From the NCBI RefSeq assembly GCF_022059845.1, contig NZ_CP091851.1, forward strand, positions 868,001 to 932,000: DNA of 64,000 nucleotides. The letters are read 5' to 3'. Source of the DNA: Terrirubrum flagellatum. Lineage in GTDB: Bacteria > Pseudomonadota > Alphaproteobacteria > Rhizobiales > Beijerinckiaceae. The position numbers and the translations under genes are program-made. Shown here piece after piece: positions 8,405 through 18,425 of the stretch; the first letter of the stretch is position 1, and each line of letters opens with the position of its first letter. The notes below the pieces were generated by a model. The model worked only from the letters and a program-made list of their open reading frames with translations. It had not been told where the DNA came from and ran no database searches.

Positions 8405-9408
8405 AAAATTCCGGCTTCGCGTTCCAGATCGTAGGCAAGCTGCGCGCCGCCGATATCGCTCTGCGTGACGATCGCGCCGATCTCGTCGAGCGGCTTCAGC
8501 TTGAACGGCGAGACGATGCCCGGCCGCACGGGATATTCGGCGTAGGTCGCGACAGCCGCCTTCTGCCCTTCCTCGCTCACCATGAAGGTGAGGAACTTCT
8601 GCGCGGTCGCGGCATTCTTCGCGGTCTTCAGCACGCCCGCAGGCGACAGATTGACGAGCGCGCCGGGGTCGCCCTTCGCGACATAGTGCAGCGCGGACTT
8701 CATCTTGTCCTCGCCGCGCTCCTTGGCGACGCCATACCAATAGTAATTGTTGATCAGCGCGGTTGCGATCTCGCCGTTCTCGACGGCCATCATCGCCGCG
8801 CCATTGCCGTTATAGAGGCGGCCGTTCGCTTTCAGGCCTTTCAGCCAGGCGAGCGCGGCGTCGCGGCCCTTGAGCTTCACGATCGCCATGATCTGCTCCT
8901 GGAAGCCGTCGCGGATGACGTATCCGACGCGATCCTTCCAGGCCGGAGTGGCGCATTCGAGAATCGATTTCGGCAGCTCCGCGTCCTTCACCATCGCCTT
9001 GTTGTAGGCGACCACGCGGCAGCGCTGCGCGATGGCGAGCCAGGTCTTGTTGACGGAAGCGAGGTTGGCGGGGATGGCGCTCAGCGCTTCGGCGCTCGCA
9101 GGCGCCAGCAAGCCCTTCTCGTCGATCGCCGCGATCGGCGGCGCCTGCTCGGAATAGAAGAGATCGGCCGGAGAGTTGGCGCCTTCCTCGATGAGCTGGT
9201 TGGCGAGCTGGGAGCTTTCGCCCTGACGAATGACGACCTTGATCCCGGTCGCGTTGGTGAAGGCGGCCACGATCGCGTCCGTCATCTGGCGATGCTGGCC
9301 GTTATAGATCGTCAGCGTTTCGCTCTGCGCGAAGGCGTCGCGCGAACCTGCTGCGAGAGCAAGCGCAGCGCCGCTCAGCATCGCATGGCGACGATTCAGT
9401 GCATACAT
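8401..9408 (-). CDS. fbpA: ferric iron-binding periplasmic protein FbpA
   Basis: Periplasmic Fe3+-binding protein, 335 aa, of the type II fold. A signal peptide with an Arg-Arg near the start and a hydrophobic core ends around DAFAQSETL. The mature protein begins LTIYNGQHRQMTDAIV, the FbpA/FutA N-terminal motif, and contains the iron-ligand tyrosine pair in INNYYWYGVAKE near residue 220. It delivers Fe3+ to FbpB. It is the first gene of fbpABC. The start MYALNRRH is used; MLSGAAL nine codons later is an alternative. Alphaproteobacterial homologues are often iron-repressed; the candidate upstream site is listed separately. Confidence 0.92.
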   Translation of the reverse strand: MYALNRRHAMLSGAALALAAGSRDAFAQSETLTIYNGQHRQMTDAIVAAFTNATGIKVVIRQGESSQLANQLIEEGANSPADLFYSEQAPPIAAIDEKGLLAPASAEALSAIPANLASVNKTWLAIAQRCRVVAYNKAMVKDAELPKSILECATPAWKDRVGYVIRDGFQEQIMAIVKLKGRDAALAWLKGLKANGRLYNGNGAAMMAVENGEIATALINNYYWYGVAKERGEDKMKSALHYVAKGDPGALVNLSPAGVLKTAKNAATAQKFLTFMVSEEGQKAAVATYAEYPVRPGIVSPFKLKPLDEIGAIVTQSDIGGAQLAYDLEREAGIL

Positions 9409-9495
9409 TAGAGAAGCTCCAACATTCTATGTTTTTGATGGAGCAACTGCGCTAGGGGGCGGCGCATCGTCAAGTATCGCCGACCGCGGCGCGCG

Positions 9496-9513
9496 CGACC
9501 TGACGTCACGTCG
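9496..9513. promoter_or_regulatory. near-palindrome upstream of fbpA
   Basis: An 18-base near-perfect inverted repeat centred on TGACGTCA (CGACC-TGACGTCA-CGTCG, one mismatch pair), about 90 bases upstream of the fbpA start. It could be an operator, but it does not match an iron-box consensus that I can defend. Confidence 0.25.
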
Positions 9514-9544
9514 CCGTGAGATTCCGATCTTGTTTGGAATGCTT

Positions 9545-10600
9545 CTATTTTTGGCGCAGCCGCCCGACGATCCCGGTCGGGAAGAAATAGACGCTGAGGA
9601 TAAACAGCACGCCGAGCCAGAGCAGCCAGCGATCGGCATGAAAAAGCTGGGGCAGCATGGGCCACCCCTCGAAGACCTTGCCGACCCATCCGAGCAGGGT
9701 CTGCAAATAGCTCTCCGCGACCAGAAAGAGCGTTGCGCCGATGACCGCGCCGTAGAGCGTGCCCATGCCGCCGATCACCACCATGAGCAGAATGTCGAGC
9801 ATGATGTCGAAGCTCAGCGTGGTCGCCGGTCCCGTGTAGCGCAGCCAGATCGCGCACATCGCGCCAGCCAAAGTCGCCATGCCAGCGGAAACGCAGTTGA
9901 CGATCGAACGATAAAGCACGGTGCGATAGCCGAGCGCTTCGGCGCGGAAATCGTTCTCGCGGATCGCCTGCAGCACGCGACCGAACGGCGAATTGACGAT
10001 GCGCAGCATGGCCAGGAACAGCAGAGTCGCCGTGAGGAACAGGAGATAATAGGCGATCAGCCTGCCATTGATGGAGACGCCGAAGATGTCGTCCTCGATC
10101 AACCGGAAGCCCGGCCGCAGCAGCGGCGGAATCTGATAGGTGCGCCCGTCTTCGCCGCCTGTGAGCCATCCCAGTTGCGAGGCGAGGATCGCAAAGACGC
10201 TGGCGACCGCGAGCGTGATCATCGCGAAGAAGATCGCGCGCACGCGGAGCGAAAACAGTCCGACGACGAGCGCCAGCGCGATCGAAAGAATGAGCGCGAT
10301 CAAGGTCCCGCCGAAGATCGACATCCATGTCGGTCCCCAATTGTAGAGGGCGAGACCGGCGCCATAGCCGCCGATGCCGTAGAACATCGTATGGGCGAAG
10401 GAGACGATGCCGGTATAGCCGAGCAGGAGGTTGTAGCTCGCGACGAGCACGATGAAGTAGCAGATCTTGGCTGCGACATTGAGCGACTGCGAGCCCGGAA
10501 ACAGGAACGGCGCGAGCGCGAGGCCAACGAAGATCGCAGCCAGCAGCGCCGACAGAACCGGGCTGCGTGGCGTGTCGTGCGAGAGAAGCCCGCGCAGCAT
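9545..10600 (-). CDS. livM: branched-chain amino acid-type ABC transporter permease LivM (system 2)
   Basis: LivM-family inner-membrane permease, 351 aa. It shows the hallmark SYNLLLGYTGIVSFAHTMFYGIGGY (in parts: NLLLGYTG and SFAHTMFYG) near residues 57-80 and the cytoplasmic ATPase-contact loop IRENDFRAEALGYRTVLYR near 215. Its start A is shared with the livH stop (TGATG). It is the last gene of the second operon. The next gene downstream, fbpA, starts 137 bases away and probably has its own promoter. Confidence 0.92.
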   Translation of the reverse strand: MLRGLLSHDTPRSPVLSALLAAIFVGLALAPFLFPGSQSLNVAAKICYFIVLVASYNLLLGYTGIVSFAHTMFYGIGGYGAGLALYNWGPTWMSIFGGTLIALILSIALALVVGLFSLRVRAIFFAMITLAVASVFAILASQLGWLTGGEDGRTYQIPPLLRPGFRLIEDDIFGVSINGRLIAYYLLFLTATLLFLAMLRIVNSPFGRVLQAIRENDFRAEALGYRTVLYRSIVNCVSAGMATLAGAMCAIWLRYTGPATTLSFDIMLDILLMVVIGGMGTLYGAVIGATLFLVAESYLQTLLGWVGKVFEGWPMLPQLFHADRWLLWLGVLFILSVYFFPTGIVGRLRQK

Positions 10601-11606
10601 CAGCGCTTCGCCACGGGATAAAGGCCGCGCGAGCGCCAGAGCAAAATCGCCGCCATCAGAAGGATGTTCGAACCGAGCGCGAGCTTGGGCGCGAGGAAGC
10701 CGGTATAGTTCTGCGTCAGCGCCACCAGCAGCGCGCCGATGAAGCAGCCGCCGACCGAGCCGAGGCCGCCGATGATGACGACGATGAAAACGAGCACCAT
10801 GAGCTCAAGCCCCATGCCCGGCGTCAGCGTCTCGCGATAGAATCCCCACATCACGCCGCCGAGACCGGCCAGCGCCGAACCCGCGACGAAGACGCCGATG
10901 AAAAGCCGGTTGATGTGATAGCCGAGCGACTGCACCATCTCGCTGTTCTCGACGCCGGCGCGGATGAGCAGTCCGACCTTGGTGCGGTTGAGAACAAGGT
11001 GCATGCCGGCGAAAACGACAAGCCCAACGGCCACAGCGAACACGCGATAGCGTTCGATTGCGATGTCGCCGAAGGTGATGATGCCGCGCAGGCCCGAGGG
11101 CAGGGGCGACTGCAGCTGCACCGGCCCCCAGAGAACGATGATGATCTGCTGCGCCACGATGAGGCCGCCGACCGTCACGAGAATTTGGTGCAGATGGCGG
11201 CCATAGACCGGCCTGATGATCACGCGCTCGAAGGCGTAGCCGACGGCGCCGGTGATGATCATGGCGAGCGCGATCATCGCCAGCAGAGCCGCGACATTGA
11301 GCGTGATCGCGTCGCTGCCGAGCCAGCCTGCAAGCGGCAGCGCAAGCAAGGTCGCGGCGTAGGCGCCGAGCGAGATGAAGGCGCCATGGCCGAAATTGAT
11401 CACGTCCATCAGGCCAAAGACGAGGGTCAGGCCGGACGCCATGATGAAGATCATCATGCCCATGGCGAGGCCTGCGAGAGTGAGCGTCGCCCATGTCGAG
11501 GTCGAGCCGATGAGCGGCAGCGCAAGCAGCATGAGCGCGGGGACGAGCGCGAGCGGCGCCCAGTCGAGCGGCATCGTGACCGGTTTTACTGATGAGTCCG
11601 CCAAGC

Positions 11607-11610
<4 letters not shown>
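10600..11610 (-). CDS. livH: branched-chain amino acid-type ABC transporter permease LivH (system 2)
   Basis: LivH-family permease, 336 aa, with a longer N-terminus than system 1: two hydrophobic segments lie before the usual opening. The signature GLMDVINFGHGAFISLGAYAA is near residues 66-86. The cytoplasmic loop RAGVENSEMVQSLGYHINR near 215 is the ATPase-contact loop. It overlaps livF by four bases (ATGA) upstream and livM by one base downstream. With LivM it forms the channel. Confidence 0.92.
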
Positions 11611-12324
<714 letters not shown>

Positions 12325-12332
<8 letters not shown>

Positions 12333-13092
12333 GCGCGGCCTCCGCCGGCGCGACGCCGAGATAGGCTTCCTGCACGATCGGCGAAGCGATGACTTCCGCG
12401 GGCTCTCCGTCCGCGACGAGCGCGCCGTTGTGAAGCACGATGATGCGGTCGGCGAGCGAACGCACCACATCCATCTTGTGCTCGACGAGGAGGATCGTGC
12501 TGTCGCCAGCCTCTTTGATCGCATGCATGAGATCGATGATCACGGGCGCCTCATCGACGCTCATACCGGCGGTCGGCTCGTCGAACATGAAGATGCGGGG
12601 CTTCAACGCCAGCATCACGCCGACCTCGAGCTTGCGCTGATCGCCGTGGGGAAGCGAGCCCGCGGTCGCGTCGGCTTGCGCCGTGAGATTCAGGCGGCGC
12701 AGCAGATCATCAGCCTCGTCGATCAGATCAGAGCGTCGGCTCCAGAGATGCACGAGATCAAGCCCGACGCCTTCGCGACTCTGCACGGCGATGCGGATAT
12801 TCTCGCGCACGCTCAAACCCGGAAACAGGTTGGTGAGCTGGAAGGCGCGGCCGATGCCGCGACGCGCCCGCGCCGAGGGCGGCAGGGTCGTGATGTCGGC
12901 CCCATCCCACAGCACCTGTCCTGATGTCGCGCGCAATTGGCCCGAGATCAGGTTGAAATAGGTGGTCTTGCCGGCGCCGTTCGGGCCGACGATCGCGGTC
13001 AGGGTGTCGGGCTCGAAGGCGCAGCTTACGGAATTGACGGCCACATGGCCGCCAAACCGGATCGTCAGGTCGCGCGTTTCCAGCAGCGCCAT
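12325..13092 (-). CDS. livG: ABC transporter ATP-binding protein LivG (system 2)
   Basis: Cytoplasmic ATPase, 255 aa from MALLETRDL. Walker A GPNGAGKT lies near residue 35, followed by the LivG-type degenerate signature LPHGDQRKLEVGVMLA and Walker B IFMFDEPTAGMS. I chose 13092 over the 26-codon longer frame because that extension is Arg/Ser-rich without family similarity. It follows livK by 28 bases in the order livK-G-F-H-M. Confidence 0.92.
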
Positions 13093-13120
13093 GCGCGATG
13101 TCTCAAGACGTCGCGAGAGT

Positions 13121-14308
13121 TCAGCGCTTGTTGCGGATCGGGACCGGGATTTCCGATGCGGGGATTTCACGAACGAGATCGAGAAGATCGTTCTCGTCCT
13201 TGCCGTTCGCCTTGACCTTGAAGTGATACATCGGCTGCTGCGCCTGATGATCCTCCTTGCGGAAGGTCATCCTGCCCTTGGGCGTGTCGAACTCGAGTCC
13301 CTCCATCGCCGCGACCAGCTTCTCAGTGTCGGTTCCGCCGGCCTTCTCGATTGCCGCCACGACCGCCGCCGCCGCCGCCATGCCGCCCGCCGTGAAGAAA
13401 TCCGGCGGCGCATTGAATTTCTTGGTGTGCTCGGCGACGAGCCAGTCATTCATCGGATTCTTGGGGAAGCCGTAGTAGTAATAAACCGCGCCTTCCATGC
13501 CGGGATAATTGCGATAGGGCTTCATGGCGGGAAGGATGTTGCCGCCAGGCGCCATTTCGATGCCGAAGCGCTCGGGCTTCAAATCGGCGATCTTGCTCAG
13601 GGGATGCGGACCGGCCCAGATCATATAGATGATCTTGCGTCCCGGCTTGTCCTTCAGCGCATCGAACATGCGTTGCGCGGAAGCGGTGAAGTCGGTCGCA
13701 TTCTGCGGCGCATATTCTTCAAACACGACTTTCGCCGGGCTCTTTACCGCGGCCAGCGCGTCTTTCAGCGCCGCGACGCCGTCGCGGCCGAAGGCGTAGT
13801 CCTGCGCGAGCGTCGCGATCGACACGTCGCCCTTTCCGAGCGCGACCGCCGCGGCGAGCGCGTCCTGCGTTGAATTGCGCGCGGTGCGGAAGATGTAGCG
13901 ATTCCATTTGTCGCCGGTGATGGAGTCGGCGACGGCGGGCTCGACCAGCAGGATGCGCTTGTTCTCTTCCGCGACGGGCAGCATGGCGAGCGCTGCGCCT
14001 GATGACGTCGTGCCGATCGCAAGCGCGACCTTGTCGTCGGCGTAGGCCTGCTCAAGCATCGATTTCGCGAGATCAGGTTTGCATTGATCGTCCTTGGACA
14101 GCACTACGATCTTGCGGCCGTTGATCGCCATAGACCCCTTGGTCAGATACTCGAAGCCCAGCATAAGACCGGCTTCGGTTTGCTTGGCGTAGGCCTCCAG
14201 TGCGCCGGTTCTGCAAGCGACCAGCGCGATCTTGATGTCCTGCGCGAAGGCTGGGGCGGACGAGAATAGTCCCGCCGCGATCAATGCTGCGGCCAGCGCC
14301 TTTTTCAT
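13121..14308 (-). CDS. livK: periplasmic substrate-binding protein LivK-like (system 2)
   Basis: Periplasmic binding protein (Peripla_BP_6 fold), 395 aa. The signal peptide MKKALAAALIAAGLFSSAPAFA ends before QDIKIALVACRTG. I use the ATG at 14308 because a strong AAGGGGGA ribosome site sits six bases upstream; an ATG two codons earlier would be too close to it. The mature N-terminus has ALVACRTGALEAYAKQT where classical LivK has a TGxxA ligand loop, and an internal Cys pair region (DDQCKPDL) resembles amide/urea-type receptors only loosely. It is the first gene of the second Liv operon. The otnK gene lies 144 bases upstream on the same strand. Confidence 0.87.
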   Translation of the reverse strand: MKKALAAALIAAGLFSSAPAFAQDIKIALVACRTGALEAYAKQTEAGLMLGFEYLTKGSMAINGRKIVVLSKDDQCKPDLAKSMLEQAYADDKVALAIGTTSSGAALAMLPVAEENKRILLVEPAVADSITGDKWNRYIFRTARNSTQDALAAAVALGKGDVSIATLAQDYAFGRDGVAALKDALAAVKSPAKVVFEEYAPQNATDFTASAQRMFDALKDKPGRKIIYMIWAGPHPLSKIADLKPERFGIEMAPGGNILPAMKPYRNYPGMEGAVYYYYGFPKNPMNDWLVAEHTKKFNAPPDFFTAGGMAAAAAVVAAIEKAGGTDTEKLVAAMEGLEFDTPKGRMTFRKEDHQAQQPMYHFKVKANGKDENDLLDLVREIPASEIPVPIRNKR

Positions 14309-14452
14309 GAGCATTCCCCCTTGATGATACGTCTTGCGCATGCGCGCAGCGTTCGTTGCTTTGCGACATTGAGATTGATGCGGCGCAGCATGTCAAGGAC
14401 GTGAGGCCGTCCGGCGCGTCTTGCGCGCAAGGATCGCGCGAGGCCGCGCCGC

Positions 14453-15709
14453 TTAACTCCCGTCGAGCAGCGACCATGACGAGACGAAGAAATCGCGAGC
14501 GCCGAAATTGCCCGATTTGAGCGCGACGGCGATATCAGGCCCGTCGATGACGCGGGTCCATGGCGCGCCCGGAGCGATCTCCGGGCCGATCGCCAGCGCG
14601 CGCGCGTTCAGGCGCTGAATGACTGCGCCCGAGGTTTCGCCGCCGGCGGCGATCAGGCGTTTCACGCCGCCTTCGACGAGCAGCGCCGCGGTCTCCGCAA
14701 GCGCGTCCTCGACGATCGCGCCGGCTTTCTCGCGCCCGAACTCCGCCTGCACGGCGGCGACTTCAGCGGGCTCGGCGGTGGCGTAAATCAGCGCCGGCTT
14801 GTCCGTGGGCTGCGCCAGCGCCCATTCGGCGAGCTGGGCGGCGGTCAATGTTCCCGCGGCGATGGCGCGCGGATCGACGGCGTGATGCGGCAGGCCCGCT
14901 TCCTTTGCGGCCGCGACCTGACCTCGCGTGGCGGCCGAGCAGCTTCCGGACACGATCGCCATGCGGCCCGCCGGCGCGCTGAAAGGCGCTCTTTCGACGC
15001 TGCTCCTCCCGAAGTTGCCGGGTAAACCGAGTGCGATACCGGAGCCGCCAGTCACAAGCGGATAACCGGCGACTGCTGCGCCTAGCGTCAACAAATGATC
15101 ATCGGTGATTGCGTCGGCGACGGCGTAGCGGACGCCGTCGGCGGCGAGGCGGTCGAGCGCGGCCTTCACGGCGCCGGAGCCCTTGTTCATAGTCGCGAAC
15201 GGGACGAGCCCGACCTTGCGCGGCGTCTGCGCGGCAAGCAGCCTGATGAGACTCGAGTCCCGCATCGGCGTCAGTGGGTGATCCTTCATCGGGCTTTCGT
15301 CGAGCGGCTCGGAGCCGACGAAGAGATGGCCTTGGAAAATGGTCCGCCCGTTGGCGGGAAAGGCCGGGCAGACGAGAGCGATCGGAGCGGCCAGCGCGTC
15401 CGCCAGCGCGTCAGCGACGGGCCCGATATTGCCCTGCGCGGTCGAATCGAAAGTCGAGCAGTATTTGAACAGGATTTGGCGCGCTCCTGCCGCGCGCAAT
15501 GCCGCGAGCGCCTCGAGCGACTGCGCCACGGCTTCGGCCGCGGGGTCGGTTCGGGACTTGAGCGCGACCACGATCGCGTCGGCAGGAAGCGTCGTTTGCG
15601 ACGGCGATGGGACGCCGATGAGCTGGACGACGCGCATGCCTGCCTTCTGAAGCATCAGGGCCACATCAGTCGCGCCAGTCATGTCGTCAGCGATCACGCC
15701 GAGCTGCAT
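14453..15709 (-). CDS. otnK: four-carbon acid sugar kinase, OtnK-like (3-oxo-tetronate 4-kinase)
   Basis: DUF1537/YgbK family kinase, 418 aa, the normal length. The N-terminal domain opens MQLGVIADDMTGATDVALML, and the OtnK-type segment LFKYCSTFDSTAQGNIGPVADAL (KYCSTFDSTAQGNIG) is near residues 90-110. The C-terminal ATP-binding domain contains AAGGETSGAVIQRL near 375. Characterised OtnK enzymes phosphorylate 3-oxo-tetronate (3-dehydro-L-erythronate or D-threonate pathways) with ATP. The usual partners (OtnC decarboxylase, OtnI isomerase, LtnD dehydrogenase) are not in the window. It precedes livK of system 2, which may import a related compound. The start M at 15709 is the family start; five more codons are open upstream. 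Confidence 0.85.
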   Translation of the reverse strand: MQLGVIADDMTGATDVALMLQKAGMRVVQLIGVPSPSQTTLPADAIVVALKSRTDPAAEAVAQSLEALAALRAAGARQILFKYCSTFDSTAQGNIGPVADALADALAAPIALVCPAFPANGRTIFQGHLFVGSEPLDESPMKDHPLTPMRDSSLIRLLAAQTPRKVGLVPFATMNKGSGAVKAALDRLAADGVRYAVADAITDDHLLTLGAAVAGYPLVTGGSGIALGLPGNFGRSSVERAPFSAPAGRMAIVSGSCSAATRGQVAAAKEAGLPHHAVDPRAIAAGTLTAAQLAEWALAQPTDKPALIYATAEPAEVAAVQAEFGREKAGAIVEDALAETAALLVEGGVKRLIAAGGETSGAVIQRLNARALAIGPEIAPGAPWTRVIDGPDIAVALKSGNFGARDFFVSSWSLLDGS

Positions 15710-15741
15710 CTTCGCTTCCTCCAACTGGCGAGCTTTCTAGC

Positions 15742-16425
15742 ATGCCCGCCGGCCATGGCGTCGAGTCGGGCCGCCTTGCAGTTGGCCGCTCGCTGCGCAA
15801 GATGGCGCATGGGCGAGTCGCCGCCATGATCTATGCCTGCATCCTGGCGATGATCGCCGGCTACGCCGACACGATCGGATATCTCCACTTTAACGCCTTC
15901 GCCGGCCTGATGACCGGCAACACCATCTTTCTCGGCGTCGAGATCGCGACGGGCCAATTCAGTCGAGCTCTTTTCCATACCGGAATCATTGTGTCGTTTC
16001 TCGTCGGGGTGATCATGTCGCGCGGCGCCTTGAGGCACGGCGGGACGGCTCCGATGCTGCTGACGCTGACCGCGGTTCTCCTCGTGGTCTGCTCGTTCAC
16101 CGGCAAGGAGCTCGGCGCGCTTCTGCTCGCGCTCGCCATGGGCGTGCAGAACGCGGCGGCGAACCGCTTCGATGGCGTCGCGCTCAATACAGTTTTCATC
16201 ACCGGCAATCTGCAGAAGCTTGGCGAGGAGCTGGTGTCGCTGATCTGGCCGCCGGCCAATCCAACCAAACCGGGCGACGGGGCGACGATCTATGCTCTGG
16301 TCTGGCTGAGCTACGCGGCCGGCGCATGCCTGGGCGCAATCGCGGATCGATTTGTCACGGTCCCGCTGCTGATTCCTGCTGTTGTGTTGCCATTTGTCAT
16401 GTTCAGGCTGCGCCGCGCCGGCTGA
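15742..16425 (+). CDS. DUF1275 (YoaK-type) integral membrane protein
   Basis: Inner-membrane protein of the DUF1275/YoaK family, up to 227 aa. Six hydrophobic segments are visible. The hallmarks are the N-terminal AGYADTIGYLHFNAFAGLMTGNT near residues 40-60 and the repeat-like VQNAAANRFDGVALNTVFITGNL near 135-157. The function is unknown; the family is sometimes compared with transporters. The start is uncertain: ATG at 15742 and ATG at 15802 (MAHGRVAAM) are both possible and neither has a strong ribosome site. It diverges from otnK, with 32 bases between the starts if the longer form is right. Confidence 0.8.
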   Translation: MPAGHGVESGRLAVGRSLRKMAHGRVAAMIYACILAMIAGYADTIGYLHFNAFAGLMTGNTIFLGVEIATGQFSRALFHTGIIVSFLVGVIMSRGALRHGGTAPMLLTLTAVLLVVCSFTGKELGALLLALAMGVQNAAANRFDGVALNTVFITGNLQKLGEELVSLIWPPANPTKPGDGATIYALVWLSYAAGACLGAIADRFVTVPLLIPAVVLPFVMFRLRRAG

Positions 16426-16511
16426 TTGCGCGCCGAGGCCCCGACCGGCTAGACAGGGGTGCGGCGCGGGCGTTTCGCGCCGCTTCTCGTTTCACATCGG
16501 GCAGCGAAGAA

Positions 16512-17066
16512 ATGGCGCTTCAGATCGATCCTCGCCCGCATCTCGAAGCCGTCGCGCAGGCGATGACCGGCGACAATCAGCCTGCCGCGACATTCGCAGC
16601 GCTCGACGCCGCGCTGAAACAGACGATCGGCCACAAGCTCTTCACGGTGCTCGTCGTGAACTGGGAGCGGAGCGAGAACCAGCGCTATTACAGCAGCAAT
16701 CCCGGCGCCTATCCCGTGGGCGGCGCGAAGCCGATCAATCGCGACAGCCAGTCCGCGCGCAAGGTCATCATGGCTGGCGAATGCCATATCAATCACGATT
16801 ATGCCGAGCTGAGCGCCGCCTTCTTCGATCACGAGCTGATCCGCTCGCTCGGTTGCGAAAGTTCGATCAACGTCCCGGTGCGCTGGGATGGGCAGACGAT
16901 CGGCATGCTCAATCTGCTGCATGAGGCGCATTGGTACGACGATGTGAACATCGCCACGCTCAAGGTCTTCGCGGCCCTCGCAGCGCCGGCGCTCATGAAG
17001 ATCATCAAGGACTGGCCGAAGGCCGGACCTCAACCTGACCTCTCGCAATCGGGATCGCGCACATGA
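16512..17066 (+). CDS. GAF domain protein, 184 aa
   Basis: Stand-alone GAF-type domain. It has an N-terminal helix (PHLEAVAQAM), the strand FTVLVVNWERSENQRYYSS near residue 44-62, and a C-terminal segment SSINVPVRWDGQTIGMLNLLHEAHWYDD near 118-145 that is typical of the GAF fold. GAF domains bind small ligands such as cyclic nucleotides or metabolites, but the ligand cannot be read here. The start at 16512 has a GAAGAA ribosome-like site just upstream. It overlaps the next gene (M24 peptidase) by four bases (ATGA), so the two are coupled and probably act in one process. Confidence 0.78.
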   Translation: MALQIDPRPHLEAVAQAMTGDNQPAATFAALDAALKQTIGHKLFTVLVVNWERSENQRYYSSNPGAYPVGGAKPINRDSQSARKVIMAGECHINHDYAELSAAFFDHELIRSLGCESSINVPVRWDGQTIGMLNLLHEAHWYDDVNIATLKVFAALAAPALMKIIKDWPKAGPQPDLSQSGSRT

Positions 17067-18280
17067 CAAAAGGCGTTGGCGGATCGACCATCGCGGCTGA
17101 GCTCGAACGCATGAGTTCGTTGCGCGGCGGCGCGCAACCTATCGGCGCCGACGAATTGCGCGCGCGCGTCGCGAAGGCGCAATCCGTCATGCGCGCCAAT
17201 GGCGTCCAGGCGCTTCATCTCGATTCATCGACCAGCACATTCTATTTCACCGGCCTGCGCTTCAAGCTGACGGAACGCCTGCATAGCGTCGTCATCCCGG
17301 CGGAGGGCGATCTCATCTATGTCAGCCCGGCCTTCGAGGAAGCCAAGCTGCGCACGATGATCGCAATCCCCGGCGAGGTGCGCTGCTGGGAAGAGCATGA
17401 GAGCCCGACCGCGCTCGTGATCGATGTGGTGCGCGGCATGGGCTATGATCGCGGCACGATCGCGGTTGATCCCGCGACGCCCTTCTTCACTTTCGACGGG
17501 CTGCGCCGCGCCGGCAATTCCTACGACTTCGTCAATGGCGCGATGGTCACGAGCGCCTGCCGCATGATCAAGTCGCCGGCCGAGATCGAGCTCATCAAGC
17601 GCGCCATGGCTCTCACGCTCGAAGTCCAGCGCGCGACCGCGCGCATTCTGCATGAGGGGATCACGACCACCGAAGTCGCCGACTTCATCAATCGCGCCCA
17701 TGTGAAGCTTGGCGCCGACGCCGGCGCGAATGTCAGCATCGTGTTGTTCGGCGAGCCGACCGCCTATCCTCACGGCGTGCCCTATCCGCAGACCTTGAAG
17801 CAGGGCGATATGGTGCTCGTCGATATCGGCTGCACGCTCCATGGCTACCAATCGGACCTCACGCGCACCTATGTCTTTGGCGAGCCCTCGGCGCGCCAGC
17901 GCGAGGTGTGGGATGTGGAGAAGCGCGCGACCGATGCGGTGTTCGCGGCGGCGCGCCTCGGCGCGACTTGCGAGTCGCTCGACGCCGCGGCGCGCAAGGT
18001 GATCGCCGCGGCCGGCTTCGGCCCTGACTATGCGTTGCCTGGCCTGCCGCACAGGACCGGTCATGGCGTGGGCCTCGACGTGCATGAGGAGCCCTACATT
18101 GTTCGGGGAGACCGCACGCCGCTCGCGCCCGGCATGTGCTTCTCGAACGAGCCGACCATCTGCATCTATGGCGAATTCGGCGTCCGGCTCGAAGATCACA
18201 TTTACATGACGGAGGAGGGCGCGCGCTGGTTTACGCCGCCTTCGCCCTCTATTGACGACCCCTTCCGACAGGAAAGCTGA
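17063..18280 (+). CDS. M24 family metallopeptidase (Xaa-Pro dipeptidase/aminopeptidase type)
   Basis: Cytoplasmic protein of 405 aa with a creatinase-type N-terminal domain (to about residue 165) and an M24 pita-bread catalytic domain. All five metal ligands are present: D254 (VLVDIG), D265 (YQSDLTRT), H334 (RTGHGVG), E363 (SNEPTI) and E377 (RLEDHI), plus the substrate histidine in VHEEP near 341. It should be an active dinuclear-metal hydrolase, probably an Xaa-Pro dipeptidase or a related amidinohydrolase. The GAF gene overlapping its start hints at ligand-sensed control of a peptide or guanidino compound pathway; this is inferred. Confidence 0.88.
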   Translation: MTKGVGGSTIAAELERMSSLRGGAQPIGADELRARVAKAQSVMRANGVQALHLDSSTSTFYFTGLRFKLTERLHSVVIPAEGDLIYVSPAFEEAKLRTMIAIPGEVRCWEEHESPTALVIDVVRGMGYDRGTIAVDPATPFFTFDGLRRAGNSYDFVNGAMVTSACRMIKSPAEIELIKRAMALTLEVQRATARILHEGITTTEVADFINRAHVKLGADAGANVSIVLFGEPTAYPHGVPYPQTLKQGDMVLVDIGCTLHGYQSDLTRTYVFGEPSARQREVWDVEKRATDAVFAAARLGATCESLDAAARKVIAAAGFGPDYALPGLPHRTGHGVGLDVHEEPYIVRGDRTPLAPGMCFSNEPTICIYGEFGVRLEDHIYMTEEGARWFTPPSPSIDDPFRQES

Positions 18281-18425
18281 GCGCAAGCCGACGAGGCTGG
18301 CCTTGGGGCAGGCGACTGCTTCCGATCCAGCTCTTGCGGCGACGTGGAACGCCCCTAGCTTAGGCAGGCGCGGCGCGCTAGTTTGCGGGCCATAAGTGTG
18401 GAATGACGATCCACCCAGGGGAGCC

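Noticed and set aside
6860-8740. A 626-codon open frame starting inside fbpA
   Set aside because: The first 112 codons are a shadow of fbpA with Arg-rich, unrelated sequence. The GTG at 8404 overlaps the fbpA stop and gives a normal FbpB.
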